Shown: piece after piece, positions 22,301 through 36,781 of the stretch | Position numbering within the stretch: position 1 is the first letter of the stretch | How the letters are laid out: each line of letters begins with the position of its first letter | NCBI RefSeq assembly: GCF_025698545.1 | Contig: NC_068572.1 | Location: 186,001-250,000 of the forward strand | DNA length: 64,000 nucleotides | Origin: Gossypium raimondii | Taxonomy: Eukaryota; Streptophyta; Magnoliopsida; Malvales; Malvaceae | Direction: 5' to 3' | Made by a program: the position numbers and the translations under genes | Notes under the pieces: model-generated | What the model was told of the DNA's origin: nothing | Databases searched by the model: none | What the model saw: the letters and a program-made list of their open reading frames with translations, nothing else

Positions 22301-25300
22301 ATGAAGGAGTAATTGTTGCGAGATTAAAAAGTAGTTAAATTTTATTAATAATAATTATTAATGAAATGGTATGTTTTAGTCTGAGAGTAAGGTTAAATGA
22401 TACGGCTCGTTTTAGGCATATTAAAACTTAAGTGATATGGTGCGTATCACTTGGTTGTTATAACAACCTTTAGTAATGACTTGGAAATCCATTTTGTAAC
22501 TGCCTCCTTTGATTGGTTATTTAAGGCTGACATGAGTTAGTCGTTGATCATCCAAGGAAAATATCAGAAAACCTATTTCTTTCTTCTTCTCTCATTTTCC
22601 CTTTTGTTCCCCGTCAATTTATTCTTTTGTATCAGGAACATGAAAAAATAGCTCTTGAATTTTTAGCCTTCACACAAACGATCTCAACAGTGAAGAGGCG
22701 TGTCTAGCCATGAAGAAGCTAAGACCGAAGTGATGTGACAATCATATGGCAAAATCGATGGATTGAGGTAGTTCTCCGCGGATCCTTTGAATCAGTCTGA
22801 TAAAAAGGAAAATAGGAAGTAAAGGATCATTTCGGTAAAGAGAGGTAAAAAAAATGAAAAGTTTAGAGACAAAACTAGGCGGCAGAAACAAAGAGATCAG
22901 AAACGTTTAGAGAGTTTAGGTTATGGGAATGAAATTTATTAAATTTTTTTGTTAAAAGTTTTGAAGTCCCTTGCTTTGACTGATGGGTTTTTTTTTATGT
23001 AGTGCCATGTAGCATCCCATGATTAGATCACTTTTCATATAATGTCAATATTTAATATCGTTAAAATTAAGTATCAAATCAATAAACGGGATAAAAGTTC
23101 AAGTCTCATATTGGACAAACTGAAAGTACATGTAATACATTAATAATATTGTTAAAATACATGGAGATTTGTTGCCACTAACCCAAATATTATATTAACC
23201 CATATTGTTATTTATTTATTTTATTACAATCAAAACTGAAAGAGAAAGAAAAAAGCAAAAAAAAAAAAAAGGAGTACTTAACATTGAAGGAAGCAAGAAA
23301 AGCTTTATACTTCAAGGCTTTATCCTTAAAACTAGCTAACCTTACAAGCATGGAGTTAACTGATAAAAAGTTTGATCTCTTAAAACGAATTTTCAAATTT
23401 AAATTTTATGAATTAAAAAAATAGTGTTAGGAAAGCTTTATAGTTTATCCCGACTATAATATGAGTATCAAATATCCGCGAGACAAAAAGAAGGTAACAA
23501 TAGAACTGAAGTCACGTGGAAGCGAAGCAAGCATAGTAAGTAAAGTCCAAAACAAAAGCCACCACCCCTAGTAGCTATTCACATGGCTTAAAAATGAATG
23601 TTCCCAGACAAGTGTGTCTTTCTTTAAATCACTATGCTCTACCACATGTTGATGTCATTCTTTTTCTATTTTCAAAAGTCATATAGATATCAATTATCTT
23701 ATTCCTATTTTTCATTTTTTTTTCCAAATATATGCAATTATGAGATCATTATATTCTAAATATATATAATACATACAATGAGTATGATCATATCGAAAAG
23801 GATCCAGTGTTGTAGTCCTTAGTGAATGGGCGGGTTTTTGTTGATCATTGACTCACCCAATATGAAATAGGTGTAGCTACTGCTAGTAGGGAGTGGTGGG
23901 AGCTAGAAAGGGCCATTTTAATGGTCAAAAAACTTGAAAGCAACTGGCAATTTTTGTATTATTGATTGGAATTGGAGACGTGCTTTATCTTATAAATGTC
24001 TTATACAGAATATATGCTTTTTTTTTTTCACGTACAAAGGAACCTAGCTAGTGGGTAATTGTAATAAAATTTTGTAGCTCTAGCTTGGATATATGTAAAA
24101 TATATATATATGTACAAATCCGAGTAACACAAGTAATATAGTAAAATATAAACTATTAGTGCCACCATATAGGAGCTATGTATCTCCATACCATTTCTGC
24201 ATACCCATGAATCATTTGGTTTTGCTGTCACTGACAGAAAATCTGCATTATTAGGAGACAAAGATAGACTGTGTAAATCTCTTTTGGTCCAAGCCCCCTA
24301 ATAATGCTCTAAATGAATAACCATTGGGTTTTTTTTCATTTACCAAGTTAAATAAATAAACATAAATGAGCTTTTAAACAAATGGTTTCGATTTTTATTC
24401 ATTTATCGAGTTAAATATACAAACACAAACAAGATTCTAGAAGATCGTTTATTTAAATGCACTAAACACAGAAAATATATTTAGTTCGCTTATATTCATA
24501 GACAAACTCACTTATATTTGTTTAATAAATCGTTTTTTATACATTATCAAGGATGAAAATGAGAGCCACATTGTTTAAAACTGTATAAAATGATTATCAT
24601 ATGATTAAAATTATTATTGTTTGCGTTTATTTTATTTTATCAATAATATAACCATTAAATTTTGCGCTTATTTTTTATCTAAAAATAAGAAATATGTTAA
24701 ATTATGATTTATTTGTTATTATTCATAAACATATTTTTAATTATTTGTGTTTAAGAAAAACAATTTTAAAAATAAATAAACCAACATCAACATTCATTTA
24801 AGCCTATTTCTTTTACGGCACTACATTTTAACACTTCGGTTTACATAGCGACTGCCATAAATATCGCTTATAAGAGGGAATGTAGCCCATGCTGCTCAAA
24901 TTCTTTATATTTAGACTTTAGGCTTATGGCAAGAGGGAATTTACCCCATGTTACTATCACTTCGTTTCCCTTGAATTACTCGTCTCCTACACTTAAAAAT
25001 GGCCCACAAAAGAAAAACTAGGCATTCCTATTCGTACCTGTATCCAATATTCACACTCGAGTCTAGAGTAACATTCATTTAGCTTATCAATCGATCATTG
25101 TCCACCATTTAGTTGAAATATGTGAGATTCATAAGATCTAATGAATGCGTTCTACTTCATCTACAATAATCTTTCAAGACTGTACCCTTTGCACAATATT
25201 TTCTGCTTTAAGAGTTAGTATAAAAATCTCTAAGGTTAGCATTACTAGTACTCGAGTGAACTCGGGCACTAACCCTTTGATCTTCCTCGACCAAGCATGA

Positions 25301-25507
25301 TAAAAGCAATAATAAGCCATAGAATTATAAAAGAAAGGCCTAACCAAAACTCTTTATATTCCATAATTCATAATTGTGAGAAACTCAAACATAATAGGGA
25401 ATGTTATTAAGAAAACGAAAATTCAACAACACAAAACTTAAACAATAACCTCGAATAGTCACTTTGAAACTAACATAAAGGTATCCATCCTAAGTCAAAT
25501 TTCAAGC
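22300..25507. other. Gene-free region with minor repeats
   Basis: No intact gene. About 24320-24800 carries the common plant repeat built from aataaacataaatgagc and aaacaaacaag-like words. A 25-base motif beginning aagaggga occurs twice, near 24874 and 24930 (gaatgtagcccatgctgct versus gaatttaccccatgttact). The right end is the 3' flank of RPL35. Confidence 0.4.
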
Positions 25508-26896
25508 TTATACCTTAATGGCATACTTCCTCATCGGAAAGTACATCTCCTTCTTTTTCTCCCGCTCGGTTTTCAAAGATTGCTGCGTACAACAAAACAT
25601 AAGAGGTCAATATCAATAGCAACAGATATAACTATAGTGGAAATCTAGTGACCAAAAAAAAAATGTGTAATGACATGCAGTTATGAAGGTTGATCGATTT
25701 AGTATAGGAGAAAGCAAGGAGCAATATACAAAATTTTAAAGAGACTTGGAGAAAACAAACATGTTCTTGATAAAAAAACATAAATAAGCTTTTAATGGTC
25801 AAATTCTATAGAAGGTTACTGTACCATACATTTTTGGCAGATTGATTCTTACTATAATTTGATCATTTCTAGTACATCTAATTCTCAAAATATGTATTTT
25901 CAATCCTAAAACCAAGTAGCCAACTCATTCGATTAAATCAATCAAAGGTGATGACATAACATATACCCCCTTAAGGAATGTACAATAATCGTCAAACTAT
26001 ACAAAACAATGCAAAGGATATGCATCACCTCACCATATATTTTAAATTAAATAAACCATGAAACAAAGTTAACCTCGAGACTGAAAATCCACATTTCGAA
26101 AACTAGAATGATTAAAAATGATTGAATTATAATAGACGGCTAAACCAAATCTCAGAGTACAGGGACCTTCAATGCAATTTGACCAGTTTTAATTTGATCA
26201 TTAAACATAGTACCAATCCAAGATTATTTCACTTTTACGAGTGTTTTCCTTCATTTGTAAGAGGAGAAAATTCCCAACTAAAATAGCTAAAATAAAAGCA
26301 TACAAAAATGTCCATAACAACAAAATCAAAAACCTTGAGTTCATATGCAAAAATAAACATAGTTATTAAATCATGAAATGCCAATAAATTAAGTAACAAA
26401 AGCTGTTAAGCTAAGTAAACTATAGCTAACCTGGTGCTTGGTAAGGCGGCGGCGAATAGCTCTGGTCTTCTTGGGACGGAGATCAAGAGGCAAAAACTTC
26501 TTCTTCTTATAAGCTTCCCTCAAAGCAGCCTTCTGTTTTTGGGATATCACCGTCAATACTTGAGCAATGGATAGCCTCACCACCTTACTAAAAAAAATAA
26601 AACCCACAAAGAACAGATCAAAACCCATAATAAAACAACGAAAAAATGATAAGGAAAAAGAAGGAATTGAGTTACATCTTGGAGAGCTTATTGGGGGCAC
26701 CACCAGTGACCTTGGCAACACGAAGGAGAGAAAGTTCGGCTTTTAAATCCTTGAGCTGAGTCAACAGCTCTGTCTTTGATTTGTTCCTTAACTCGTGCAC
26801 CTTGATCCTTGCTATAAACAATGAAACAATAGATTAAAAATAATAAGCATTGACAAATAAAAAAAAAAGGGATTTCTGTTATTGATGTTTACCCAT
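25508..26896 (-). CDS. RPL35: 60S ribosomal protein L35 (uL29)
   Basis: Structural protein of the large cytosolic ribosomal subunit near the peptide exit tunnel. Exons 26896-26893, 26811-26676, 26587-26431 and 25582-25508 sum to 372 nt and give 123 residues, the normal length. The first exon is only four coding bases, ATG plus G; the codon for Ala2 is completed by the second exon ([20 protein letters not shown]). The core reads [12 protein letters not shown], then [17 protein letters not shown] and [11 protein letters not shown], ending MRKYAIKV. All introns are GT-AG. A telo-box and a TGGGCT site II word lie upstream. No defects seen. Confidence 0.97.
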
Positions 26897-26977
26897 GGCT
26901 GCCTGCCTCTGTTTTCTCTGTGAAGTGAAGAAGGTGTGAAAAGCGCAGCGATGAAGCCTTTAATATCGGCTTCCCAG

Positions 26978-26986
26978 AAAACCCTA
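26978..26986 (-). promoter_or_regulatory. Telo-box of RPL35
   Basis: aaaccctaa about 80 bases upstream of the RPL35 start codon. This interstitial telomere-like word is typical of plant ribosomal-protein promoters and is often paired with site II elements; tgggct occurs at about 27028. Confidence 0.65.
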
Positions 26987-27197
26987 ATTTGCATCAGATG
27001 TGTGAAGGCTACTTTAAATTTTATTCTTGGGCTTTGAATATTGTTCTGGGTTCATAAAAAGCCTATCTCTTTTATGGCTTTTAATGTCCAAATTGGTTGT
27101 AAAAGAAACAAACTGAAGAACCCAAAATGCAGATGGAAATTAAAGGTGGACTTAAGCCCATAATATATCTAAGATTTAACTAGTCCATAGAAAAAAG

Positions 27198-27404
27198 GAA
27201 AACTATACTAGTAATCATTTAACTATAATTTTTTTCTTTTTTGATCACTTAATTATAAAAAGTTACAAAATAATTACTCAACTATTCAATTTTATCTTTT
27301 TTGGTCACCCAATTATCTTGGACTTTTGGGTGTTTCCATTTTTACGTTAGTCTAAATAACCATATTGTAACTTTTCATAGTTGAGTAACCTCTACTGTAG
27401 TTTA
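27198..27404. mobile_element. TIR repeat, gtcactcaactt family, short copy
   Basis: The left arm (ggaaaactatactagtaatc) pairs in reverse complement with the right arm (gagtaacctctactgtagtt). Same family as 4288-4809. A further related arm lies near 27540-27600 (aatgaccgttttgtaact). Confidence 0.5.
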
Positions 27405-27997
27405 CCCTTGAAAAAAAATGGTAACTTGCATGTCTGTTTTACGGTTCATGTTTAGAGTTTTTACTATCCATATCTCCAAGATTCAAACATGCATTTTTTT
27501 CAGATAGTGCAATATGTTTTACCATTGCACTTATGTTGTTAGGATAGAAAAAATAATCAAATGACCGTTTTGTAACTTTTTATAATTGAATCAACATTTT
27601 ATAAGTTGGTATTTATTGGATGAAAGGCAACAACATATCACTCAAGCAAATAAAACTCTAATAAATGCTAGGTCTAAACCCGAAGTTGTGGGATATGTTA
27701 TCTAAAGAATAACTTGTATAGTCAAGTTAGCTAAACCCTGAATTCATAAGCCGGAGCAGTTGCACGTACATTCCTTTTGTAAACAAAACACACATAAATG
27801 AAAGTGGTGCAGGGTGGACAATGAGCCTATCCATCCATAGCCTTCAAGAACAATTCCTCTTCCCCAAAAAAATTCGATTCCTACATATTCGATGCTGCAG
27901 CTGGATTTCTCTTAATCCATTAGCAAACTCGAATCACAAAAGAATCAGACGTGGTAATTGGTGTGAAATCGGACCTGAAGATATTAAGCAATCTTTT

Positions 27998-30900
27998 TCA
28001 CAGTACAAGAAGCTCCATTTTGTGTTTGTTGTGGAGGAAGGGTTTCAATGATGTATTTTTCAAGTTCTTCGTATACGAGGAGCCAAACACAATGACCTGA
28101 CAAGGCATTTGGATATACCATCATGCTTTGGAAATAGACAAGAATGTAGAACGAAATGTTGGTCGAGACTTACCGCTCCAATCCATTGTTCCCAACTAAG
28201 GGGATGGCCGAACCACACACATGAAAGCATGACGCTCACCAGCTTAAACAACGGAGTTGAGGAATCACCATCTGTCAGAAAATATAGCATTACGAGAAAC
28301 GAAAAAATGAACTTTGGATGATACTTGTCTCGTCTCATTATGGCAGCAAACGTGAGGGCACCGAATGTACGGATCGTATAAGAAATAAAGAATTGACCGG
28401 CTGTTCCGGAACTCGAAACTGATGATCCTATCATCGGTTTAAGCCTATCCAATCACTAACAGTGGAAAGTAGAGCAATATCAAGGTGGAAGTAAATGTCC
28501 CTGTAATATAGGACCTAAACAAAACCACAAAAAGTTAACGATGGGCTTCGAAAACACTAAAAATAATTCATACAAAATAACTCTAAATAGTAGTAGAGAG
28601 TGCTAGTGGGGTCGACTCTACAGGATTTGGATGTTATAATCAACTTCTGTATTTAACTTGTGATTTTTTTTTTTTTTGTCGTGTCGAAAGTCGTAGTAAA
28701 AGTCGTGATCAGAATTCATGCTTTGTAGAATTGAAAGGTGATTGGATGATGGTGGTGAAGAATGGGAAAGAAAAATACTTGGAAAGCAATTAGACCAATT
28801 TAAAGAACAAAGAAATGGAAACGGAATGCTCACGCCAATTTGAATGAAAAAGAATAATGGCTATTCAATTTCAAATTGAAATCAAATGTAAAATTAGGTG
28901 TTTCCTAAGAACATTAAGCCCTATTTATATATATAGAATTTATTAATTTTAGCTTATAATTTAACATAAAATTAAATAAAAATAAAATAAGATTTTTTCC
29001 TTCTATTTTTGGCTTTTACAAAGTCAAAAAATTTGATAAGTACTTGGCCTTCTCCACATTTTTTATTCGGCCACATTTCATTGATTGTGTTTTAATTTAG
29101 TCCTTTTCTGCTCATTTTTGTCTCTTAGCGTCTCAATTGCATCTGACAAGATTAAAACATAAAAACTAATTTAGCAGGGATCAATTCAGAAATAAACCGA
29201 ATTAAACACAAAATGTCATGCAAATTAACATGTTATCAGTTTATCACAATAATCCATAAAAAAATGCAAGGCAAACAAATCAGAGCTAAAGGCGAAACTA
29301 TAGAACAGATGATCATCTACGACAGCAACCACCAAATAGAAGAATCCCTTCATCCATAGCAATGCATCATGTATGACAGCAACCATGAAATAGAGCATGC
29401 TAAGTAGTATGGTTCAACTCAAAAATATATTATATATCCAAAAGTAGCCCCTTCCACTATTCAAACTCTTATATAAAGCATAAACAAAAGTAAATCATGT
29501 AAACAAAATGAGCACTGTTGACAAAGACCAGAGTTTTACCGGAAATAGTATAAATATTGAGCAACCTAGGGCTACCAAAAAAGCCACCAAATAGTCAAAG
29601 CCCTTATAGGTCTCCTGCATGATGAAAGTGCCCCAAATCTGCACCAGAGAGAGAGATATATAAGAACAGTTTGCCACTTAAAACCGTAACAACAAATAAG
29701 GGGGACTGACATTAACCGTCCATTGGATGTAACACATGCATCCCGAAACTTACAGAACCATTTCAGAATATCATTTTTGCACATTTAGCAAGAGTCTGGA
29801 CTAGAAAGCTGACTACTCGAGGGCCTGGATCACAGGGATGTCATCATTAAAATTATCATACAAGCACGATATCTAAAGGTTCTTTTTATATTCAAATACA
29901 AATGTTGAGATGATTAAAATTTACCGTGCAGTGCAACATCATAGTATTATACACTTGTACAAATTTACCTCATACTGACATGTTGTGGTTAGGATGTTTT
30001 ATACTGATATAAGGTCGTACTTATAGACTAAAGAGGGGAAAATCAAAATATTAGAATATGTCAGCCAATCTTGCCATCTTTTATGCAATATGGTTCGTTT
30101 CTTGGCTATTTCACAAGGGCATAAGGCAATATTTTAGCCAATAAGTGAAATGGATAGCATAAATAGTCGGAGCAACTTGCCTATAACAGTTTACATACCA
30201 GTAAAGAACCAGTAGAGACAGCAGATGGCGTGATGCGGTTGCAGAAAAAGAGAAATAATGAGTACTTAAAATATTCATTGGTTACCGCATACGGGACTCT
30301 CATGAGTCATGATCTTTTCCTGCATGAAAGTAAACTTCCATTAACACTTTCAACAGAAGAAACCAATCTACATGCACTGAACATGACTGGAAAAACAGAT
30401 GTTAATAAGTATTTACACAGCTCTCCCTCGAAGGACGATCATGGCGTTACTACCATAGTCAACATTTTATAGTATGTCTTTTAGGCACACCTCCGACTAG
30501 GCCTTATAATGATCAACTTGCTTACAGCTTATAAAGATTTAATTGATTTTTCTTTCGGGAGAGAAAAAAAACACTGAACCTGTAAAATTCCATAGATAAC
30601 AAGAGTAACCATGATTCCGCTGACAGCAAAAAATCCTTTCCATATTTTGTTCTCTTTCAACCCATTCGTCGTCGGCAATGGTTGGGCTAAACTATTAGTA
30701 AAATTACGATTTTGTGACTCAACTTCAAAAAATTAGAAAAGGGTAATTGAATAATTTAAAATTTTTATTTAAGTCACTAAACTATTCAAAAGTTTTATTT
30801 AAGTCATTGGGCTGTTAAGTTTTTTTCTTTTTAAAGTTTGGCTAGTAAGCTCCAATCGATTATTCGACAATTGGCACGATGGATTAGTAACTATCGACAA

Positions 30901-33230
30901 GTAAAATAACATGCATTAGACCTAAGTTGATCTGGCAATTAGTATCAAAGATCGAAGAAAAAAGCTATTTAGATTTTGGTACGTAAATTCGTGAAGTTTA
31001 AAGTTGTTTCATTAAAAAAGAATTGCAGAAAAAGAGAGAAGAGCTTTCGATTGGTATAGGACCTAAACAAAACCACAAAAAGTTAACGATGGGCTTCAAA
31101 ACACTAAAAATAATTCATACAAAATAACTCTAAATAGTAGTAGAGAGTGCTAGTGGGGTCGACTCTACAGGATTTGGATGTTATAATCAACTTCTGTATT
31201 TAACTTGTGATTTTTTTTTTTTGTCGGTCGAAAGTCGTAGTAAAAGTCGTGATCAGAATTCATGCTTTGTAGAATTGAAAGGTGATTGGATGATGGTGGT
31301 GAAGAATGGGAAAGAAAAATACTTGGAAAGCAATTAGACCAATTTAAAGAACAAAGAAATGGAAACGGAATGCTCACGCCAATTTGAATGAAAAAGAATA
31401 ATGGCTATTCAATTTCAAATTGAAATCAAATGTAAAATTAGGTGTTTCCTAAGAACATTAAGCCCTATTTATATATATAGAATTTATTAATTTTAGCTTA
31501 TAATTTAACATAAAATTAAATAAAAATAAAATAAGATTTTTTTTCCTTCTATTTTTGGCTTTTACAAAGTCAAAAAATTTGATAAGTACTTGGCCTTCTC
31601 CACATTTTTTATTCGGCCACATTTCATTGATTGTGTTTTAATTTAGTCCTTTTCTGCTCATTTTTGTCTCTTAGCGTCTCAATTGCATCTGACAAGATTA
31701 AAACATAAAAACTAATTTAGCAGGGATCAATTCAGAAATAAACCGAATTAAACACAAAATGTCATGCAAATTAACATGTTATCAGTTTATCACAATAATC
31801 CATAAAAAAATGCAAGGCAAACAAATCAGAGCTAAAGGCGAAACTATAGAACAGATGATCATCTACGACAGCAACCACCAAATAGAAGAATCCTTCATCC
31901 ATAGCAATGCATCATGTATGACAGCAACCATGAAATAGAGCATGCTAAGTAGTATGGTTCAACTCAAAATATATTATATATCCAAAAGTAGCCCTTCCAC
32001 TATTCAAACTCTTATATAAAGCATAAACAAAAGTAAATCATGTAAACAAAATGAGCACTGTTGACAAAGACCAGAGTTTTACCGGAAATAGTATAAATAT
32101 TGAGCAACCTAGGGCTACCAAAAAAGCCACCAAATAGTCAAAGCCCTTATAGGTCTCCTGCATGATGAAAGTGCCCCAAATCTGCACCAGAGAGAGAGAT
32201 ATATAAGAACAGTTTGCCACTTAAAACCGTAACAACAAATAAGGGGGACTGACATTAACCGTCCATTGGATGTAACACATGCATCCCGAAACTTACAGAA
32301 CCATTTCAGAATATCATTTTTGCACATTTAGCAAGAGTCTGGACTAGAAAGCTGACTACTCGAGGGCCTGGATCACAGGGATGTCATCATTAAAATTATC
32401 ATACAAGCACGATATCTAAAGGTTCTTTTTATATTCAAATACAAATGTTGAGATGATTAAAATTTACCGTGCAGTGCAACATCATAGTATTATACACTTG
32501 TACAAATTTACCTCATACTGACATGTTGTGGTTAGGATGTTTTATACTGATATAAGGTCGTACTTATAGACTAAAGAGGGGAAAATCAAAATATTAGAAT
32601 ATGTCAGCCAATCTTGCCATCTTTTATGCAATATGGTTCGTTTCTTGGCTATTTCACAAGGGCATAAGGCAATATTTTAGCCAATAAGTGAAATGGATAG
32701 CATAAATAGTCGGAGCAACTTGCCTATAACAGTTTACATACCAGTAAAGAACCAGTAGAGACAGCAGATGGCGTGATGCGGTTGCAGAAAAAGAGAAATA
32801 ATGAGTACTTAAAATATTCATTGGTTACCGCATACGGGACTCTCATGAGTCATGATCTTTTCCTGCATGAAAGTAAACTTCCATTAACACTTTCAACAGA
32901 AGAAACCAATCTACATGCACTGAACATGACTGGAAAACAGATGTTAATAAGTATTTACACAGCTCTCCTCGAAGGACGATCATGGCGTTACTACCATAGT
33001 CAACATTTTATAGTATGTCTTTTAGGCACACCTCCGACTAGGCCTTATAATGATCAACTTGCTTACAGCTTATAAAGATTTAATTGATTTTTCTTTCGGG
33101 AGAGAAAAAAAACACTGAACCTGTAAAATTCCATAGATAACAAGAGTAACCATGATTCCGCTGACAGCAAAAAATCCTTTCCATATTTTGTTCTCTTTCA
33201 ACCCATTCGTCGTCGGCAATGGTTGGGCTA
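27998..33230 (-). pseudogene. UDP-galactose/UDP-glucose transporter (UTR2/UTR5-like), damaged and partly duplicated
   Basis: Nucleotide-sugar antiporter family of the ER/Golgi. 3' exons are single: last exon 28096-27998 (VIVFGSSYTKNLKN to stop), 28242-28174 (LVSVMLSCVWFGHPLSWEQW) and one ending 28325 (GQFFISYTIRTFGALTFAA). 5' exons occur twice: 30685-30580 and 33225-33121 (NGLKENKIWKG), 30319-30199 and 32862-32742 (NEYFKYSLFLFFCNRITP), a decayed exon near 29850-29760 and its twin near 32400-32310, and 29638-29540 and 32181-32083 (YKGFDYLVAFLVALGCSIF). Damage: no ATG where the family starts, a 7-bp actcatg duplication in the second exon of both copies, a lost base in the decayed exon, and a lost base before the 28325 donor. 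Because both copies share the upstream lesions, the gene was broken before it duplicated. Confidence 0.85.
28513..31060. repeat. Tandem duplication unit A (about 2.55 kb)
   Basis: Starts acctaaacaaaaccac and runs to ttggtatagg at the junction with unit B. It is collinear with 31061-33609 along its full length. Differences I can see are few and mostly one-base changes in homopolymer length. Confidence 0.95.
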
Positions 33231-33609
33231 AACTATTAGTAAAATTACGATTTTGTGACTCAACTTCAAAAAATTAGAAAAGGGTAATTGAATAATTTAA
33301 AATTTTTTATTTAAGTCACTAAACTATTCAAAAGTTTTTATTTAAGTCATTGGGCTGTTAAGTTTTTTTTTCTTTTTTAAAGTTTGGCTAGTAAGCTCCA
33401 ATCGATTATTCGACAATTGGCACGATGGATTAGTAACTATCGACAAGTAAAATAACATGCATTAGACCTAAGTTGATCTGGCAATTAGTATCAAAGATCG
33501 AAGAAAAAAGCTATTTAGATTTTGGTACGTAAATTCGTGAAGTTTAAAGTTGTTTCATTAAAAAAAAGAATTGCAGAAAAAAGAGAGAAGAGCTTTCGAT
33601 TGGTATAGG
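31061..33609. repeat. Tandem duplication unit B (about 2.55 kb)
   Basis: Head-to-tail second copy. The short word atagg occurs at the left edge (28508-28512), at the A/B junction (31056-31060) and at the right edge (33605-33609), so the breakpoints show microhomology. The right breakpoint falls inside the TIR repeat 33224-33775. Confidence 0.95.
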
Positions 33610-33775
33610 TGATACGAACAAATATCATACAACGATGATTTTAATAGTCTATTGACTTAAATGAAAACTTTTGAATTATTTAGTGACCCTTTTGTAATTT
33701 TTAAAAATTAAACAACCAAAACATAAATTTATTAAGAGTTTAATGACATTAGGTGTAGCTTATCCAAAACATATT
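33224..33775. mobile_element. TIR repeat, gtcactcaactt family, full copy
   Basis: Left arm ctaaactattagtaaaatta followed by gtgactcaacttc; right arm, reversed, aagctacacctaatgtcatt followed by a ggttgtttaatt-type stretch. About 550 bp and non-coding. Its left part is also present, cut short, at the end of tandem unit A (from about 30690). Confidence 0.6.
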
Positions 33776-33791
33776 TACTGAAAGAAAATCA

Positions 33792-33858
33792 GGCCCATAC
33801 GAAATGAACCCAGGTTAGCAGCGCCCATTGGACATTAAAGTAAGTTCGAGAACCCTAA
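33792..33858 (+). promoter_or_regulatory. Site II and telo-box upstream of RPL23A
   Basis: ggccca (33792-33797), gcccat (about 33823) and aaccctaa (33851-33858) precede the RPL23A start. This combination is the usual signature of plant ribosomal-protein promoters. Confidence 0.6.
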
Positions 33859-34045
33859 TCGCCTCATCTTCCCCACTCTTCCCATCGAAAGCTAACTCTA
33901 GACGGCTCATTAGCTTCTCCATTGACAGGTGCTTCTCATTTCTCTCCTCTTTCGATTGTTTCTTTAAAACAAAATTTCTAAACTTTTTTTGTCTGCAATT
34001 CATTTATTGTTTAGAATTTAGAAGGGTTTGAGGAAGCAGCAAGCA

Positions 34046-35532
<1,487 letters not shown>

Positions 35533-35802
35533 GCGTGTTGTCGTTCTGTATCTAGCTGCCTTGTTTCGAGCATTTAATTTTGTTTTTGTTCAAAAGAGTA
35601 ATTATGCAGTTATTTTGAGACTTTTGAACATTGAGTTTTAGCTTTAGCTCTTAAAGATTGTAGCCATGCTTAAACTCCAACTTGATGAGTTTTCACTTTT
35701 AATTGACTTGTTTTGACATATATATATTGGTAATGATGATTCAGTGCTCCAATGCTAGCTTCAGCTTCTTCTTTTCCTCCTATTCCTTCATGTTAGGGTT
35801 GG

Positions 35803-35946
35803 TTTGGGTGGGCAGTGTGTTTACCTGTGGTTAGTGTAAAAACAACGGTGGCGTTGACTGTTGAGATTAGATATTTTAACGATATTATAGCGTGAGACAA
35901 AAAAATAAACTAAATACATTGCCCTGCACTATCTATCTACACCTAA
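35803..35946. mobile_element. Diverged Harbinger-like mini-MITE
   Basis: Left end agggttggtttgggtgggca and internal cctgtggttagtgtaaaaac, matching the cleaner copy at 40328-40469. The right end is eroded. Confidence 0.6.
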
Positions 35947-36780
35947 ACTTAGTTTCAATAATGTTTTCAAAAATTGAATTTACACTCTTTCTTTAGAAAT
36001 ACAATATATCTTATTTTCATACTAGTTGATAAATAATATTTTTACATCTATCTAAAGTTCCAAATTTTTATCAAGTGTGTGAACATCTTGGAATTATATT
36101 TGTGGCCAAAAGTGTTGAATAAAATTGGTAAAGAGATCCCTAAATTAAAAATTAGATTGTAGTTTGTTTCATCTATTAAAAGTAAATAAATTAATCTTTG
36201 TATGTTAAATTAAATAGCAAATTAATTAGTTAAAATTTTATCTATTTTACTATTAAATACTTACGTGGTAGAAAGAGTAAAACAAACAATGACACATGTT
36301 TGACTTGGAATGACTAATTTAAATAAAATGAATAAAATTTTATCAAAAAAATTGAAAAAACTTTAATATACGGCGAAGTAAATGAAATTTTAATAAATAA
36401 AAAAATAAATTTATTTATTTTTAAATAAAAAATAAAATTAAATCTAACTCTTAATAAAATTTACAAAAGAAGTTACCATAGGCAAGCGGTCAAGTGGCAT
36501 TTAACGTTAAAGAAAAAAAGAAGCACTTATTTGATGTGGCGCGCTTTAAGACCAAGTGAAGTGGAGTGCATAATAATCAGCAAAACTATGTTGTTTGTCC
36601 TCGATATAAAAATTTGTTATTTGTCTAAATAAAAGCTAAATTATGTCGATTCTTTTAAACCGTGATACTGGAAAGATAATATCTTTTTTTATAATTATAC
36701 TGAAAATTTTGGAGGTTGCGGAAAGCCGCCCGTCTCCCGCGCAACGGCGCCTATCGGATGTCATCAACCTTCGCTTTCCT
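35947..36780. other. Gene-free AT-rich DNA
   Basis: About 36110-36460 resembles a dispersed repeat also seen near 42310-42570 (words around taaattaatc and ctacgtggtagaaag). No gene supported. Confidence 0.4.
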
Positions 36781-36781
36781 G

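Noticed and set aside
29495-32327. Two pairs of identical 60-70 residue minus-strand frames taken as small genes
   Set aside because: They are exons with intron read-through of the duplicated, damaged UTR transporter.
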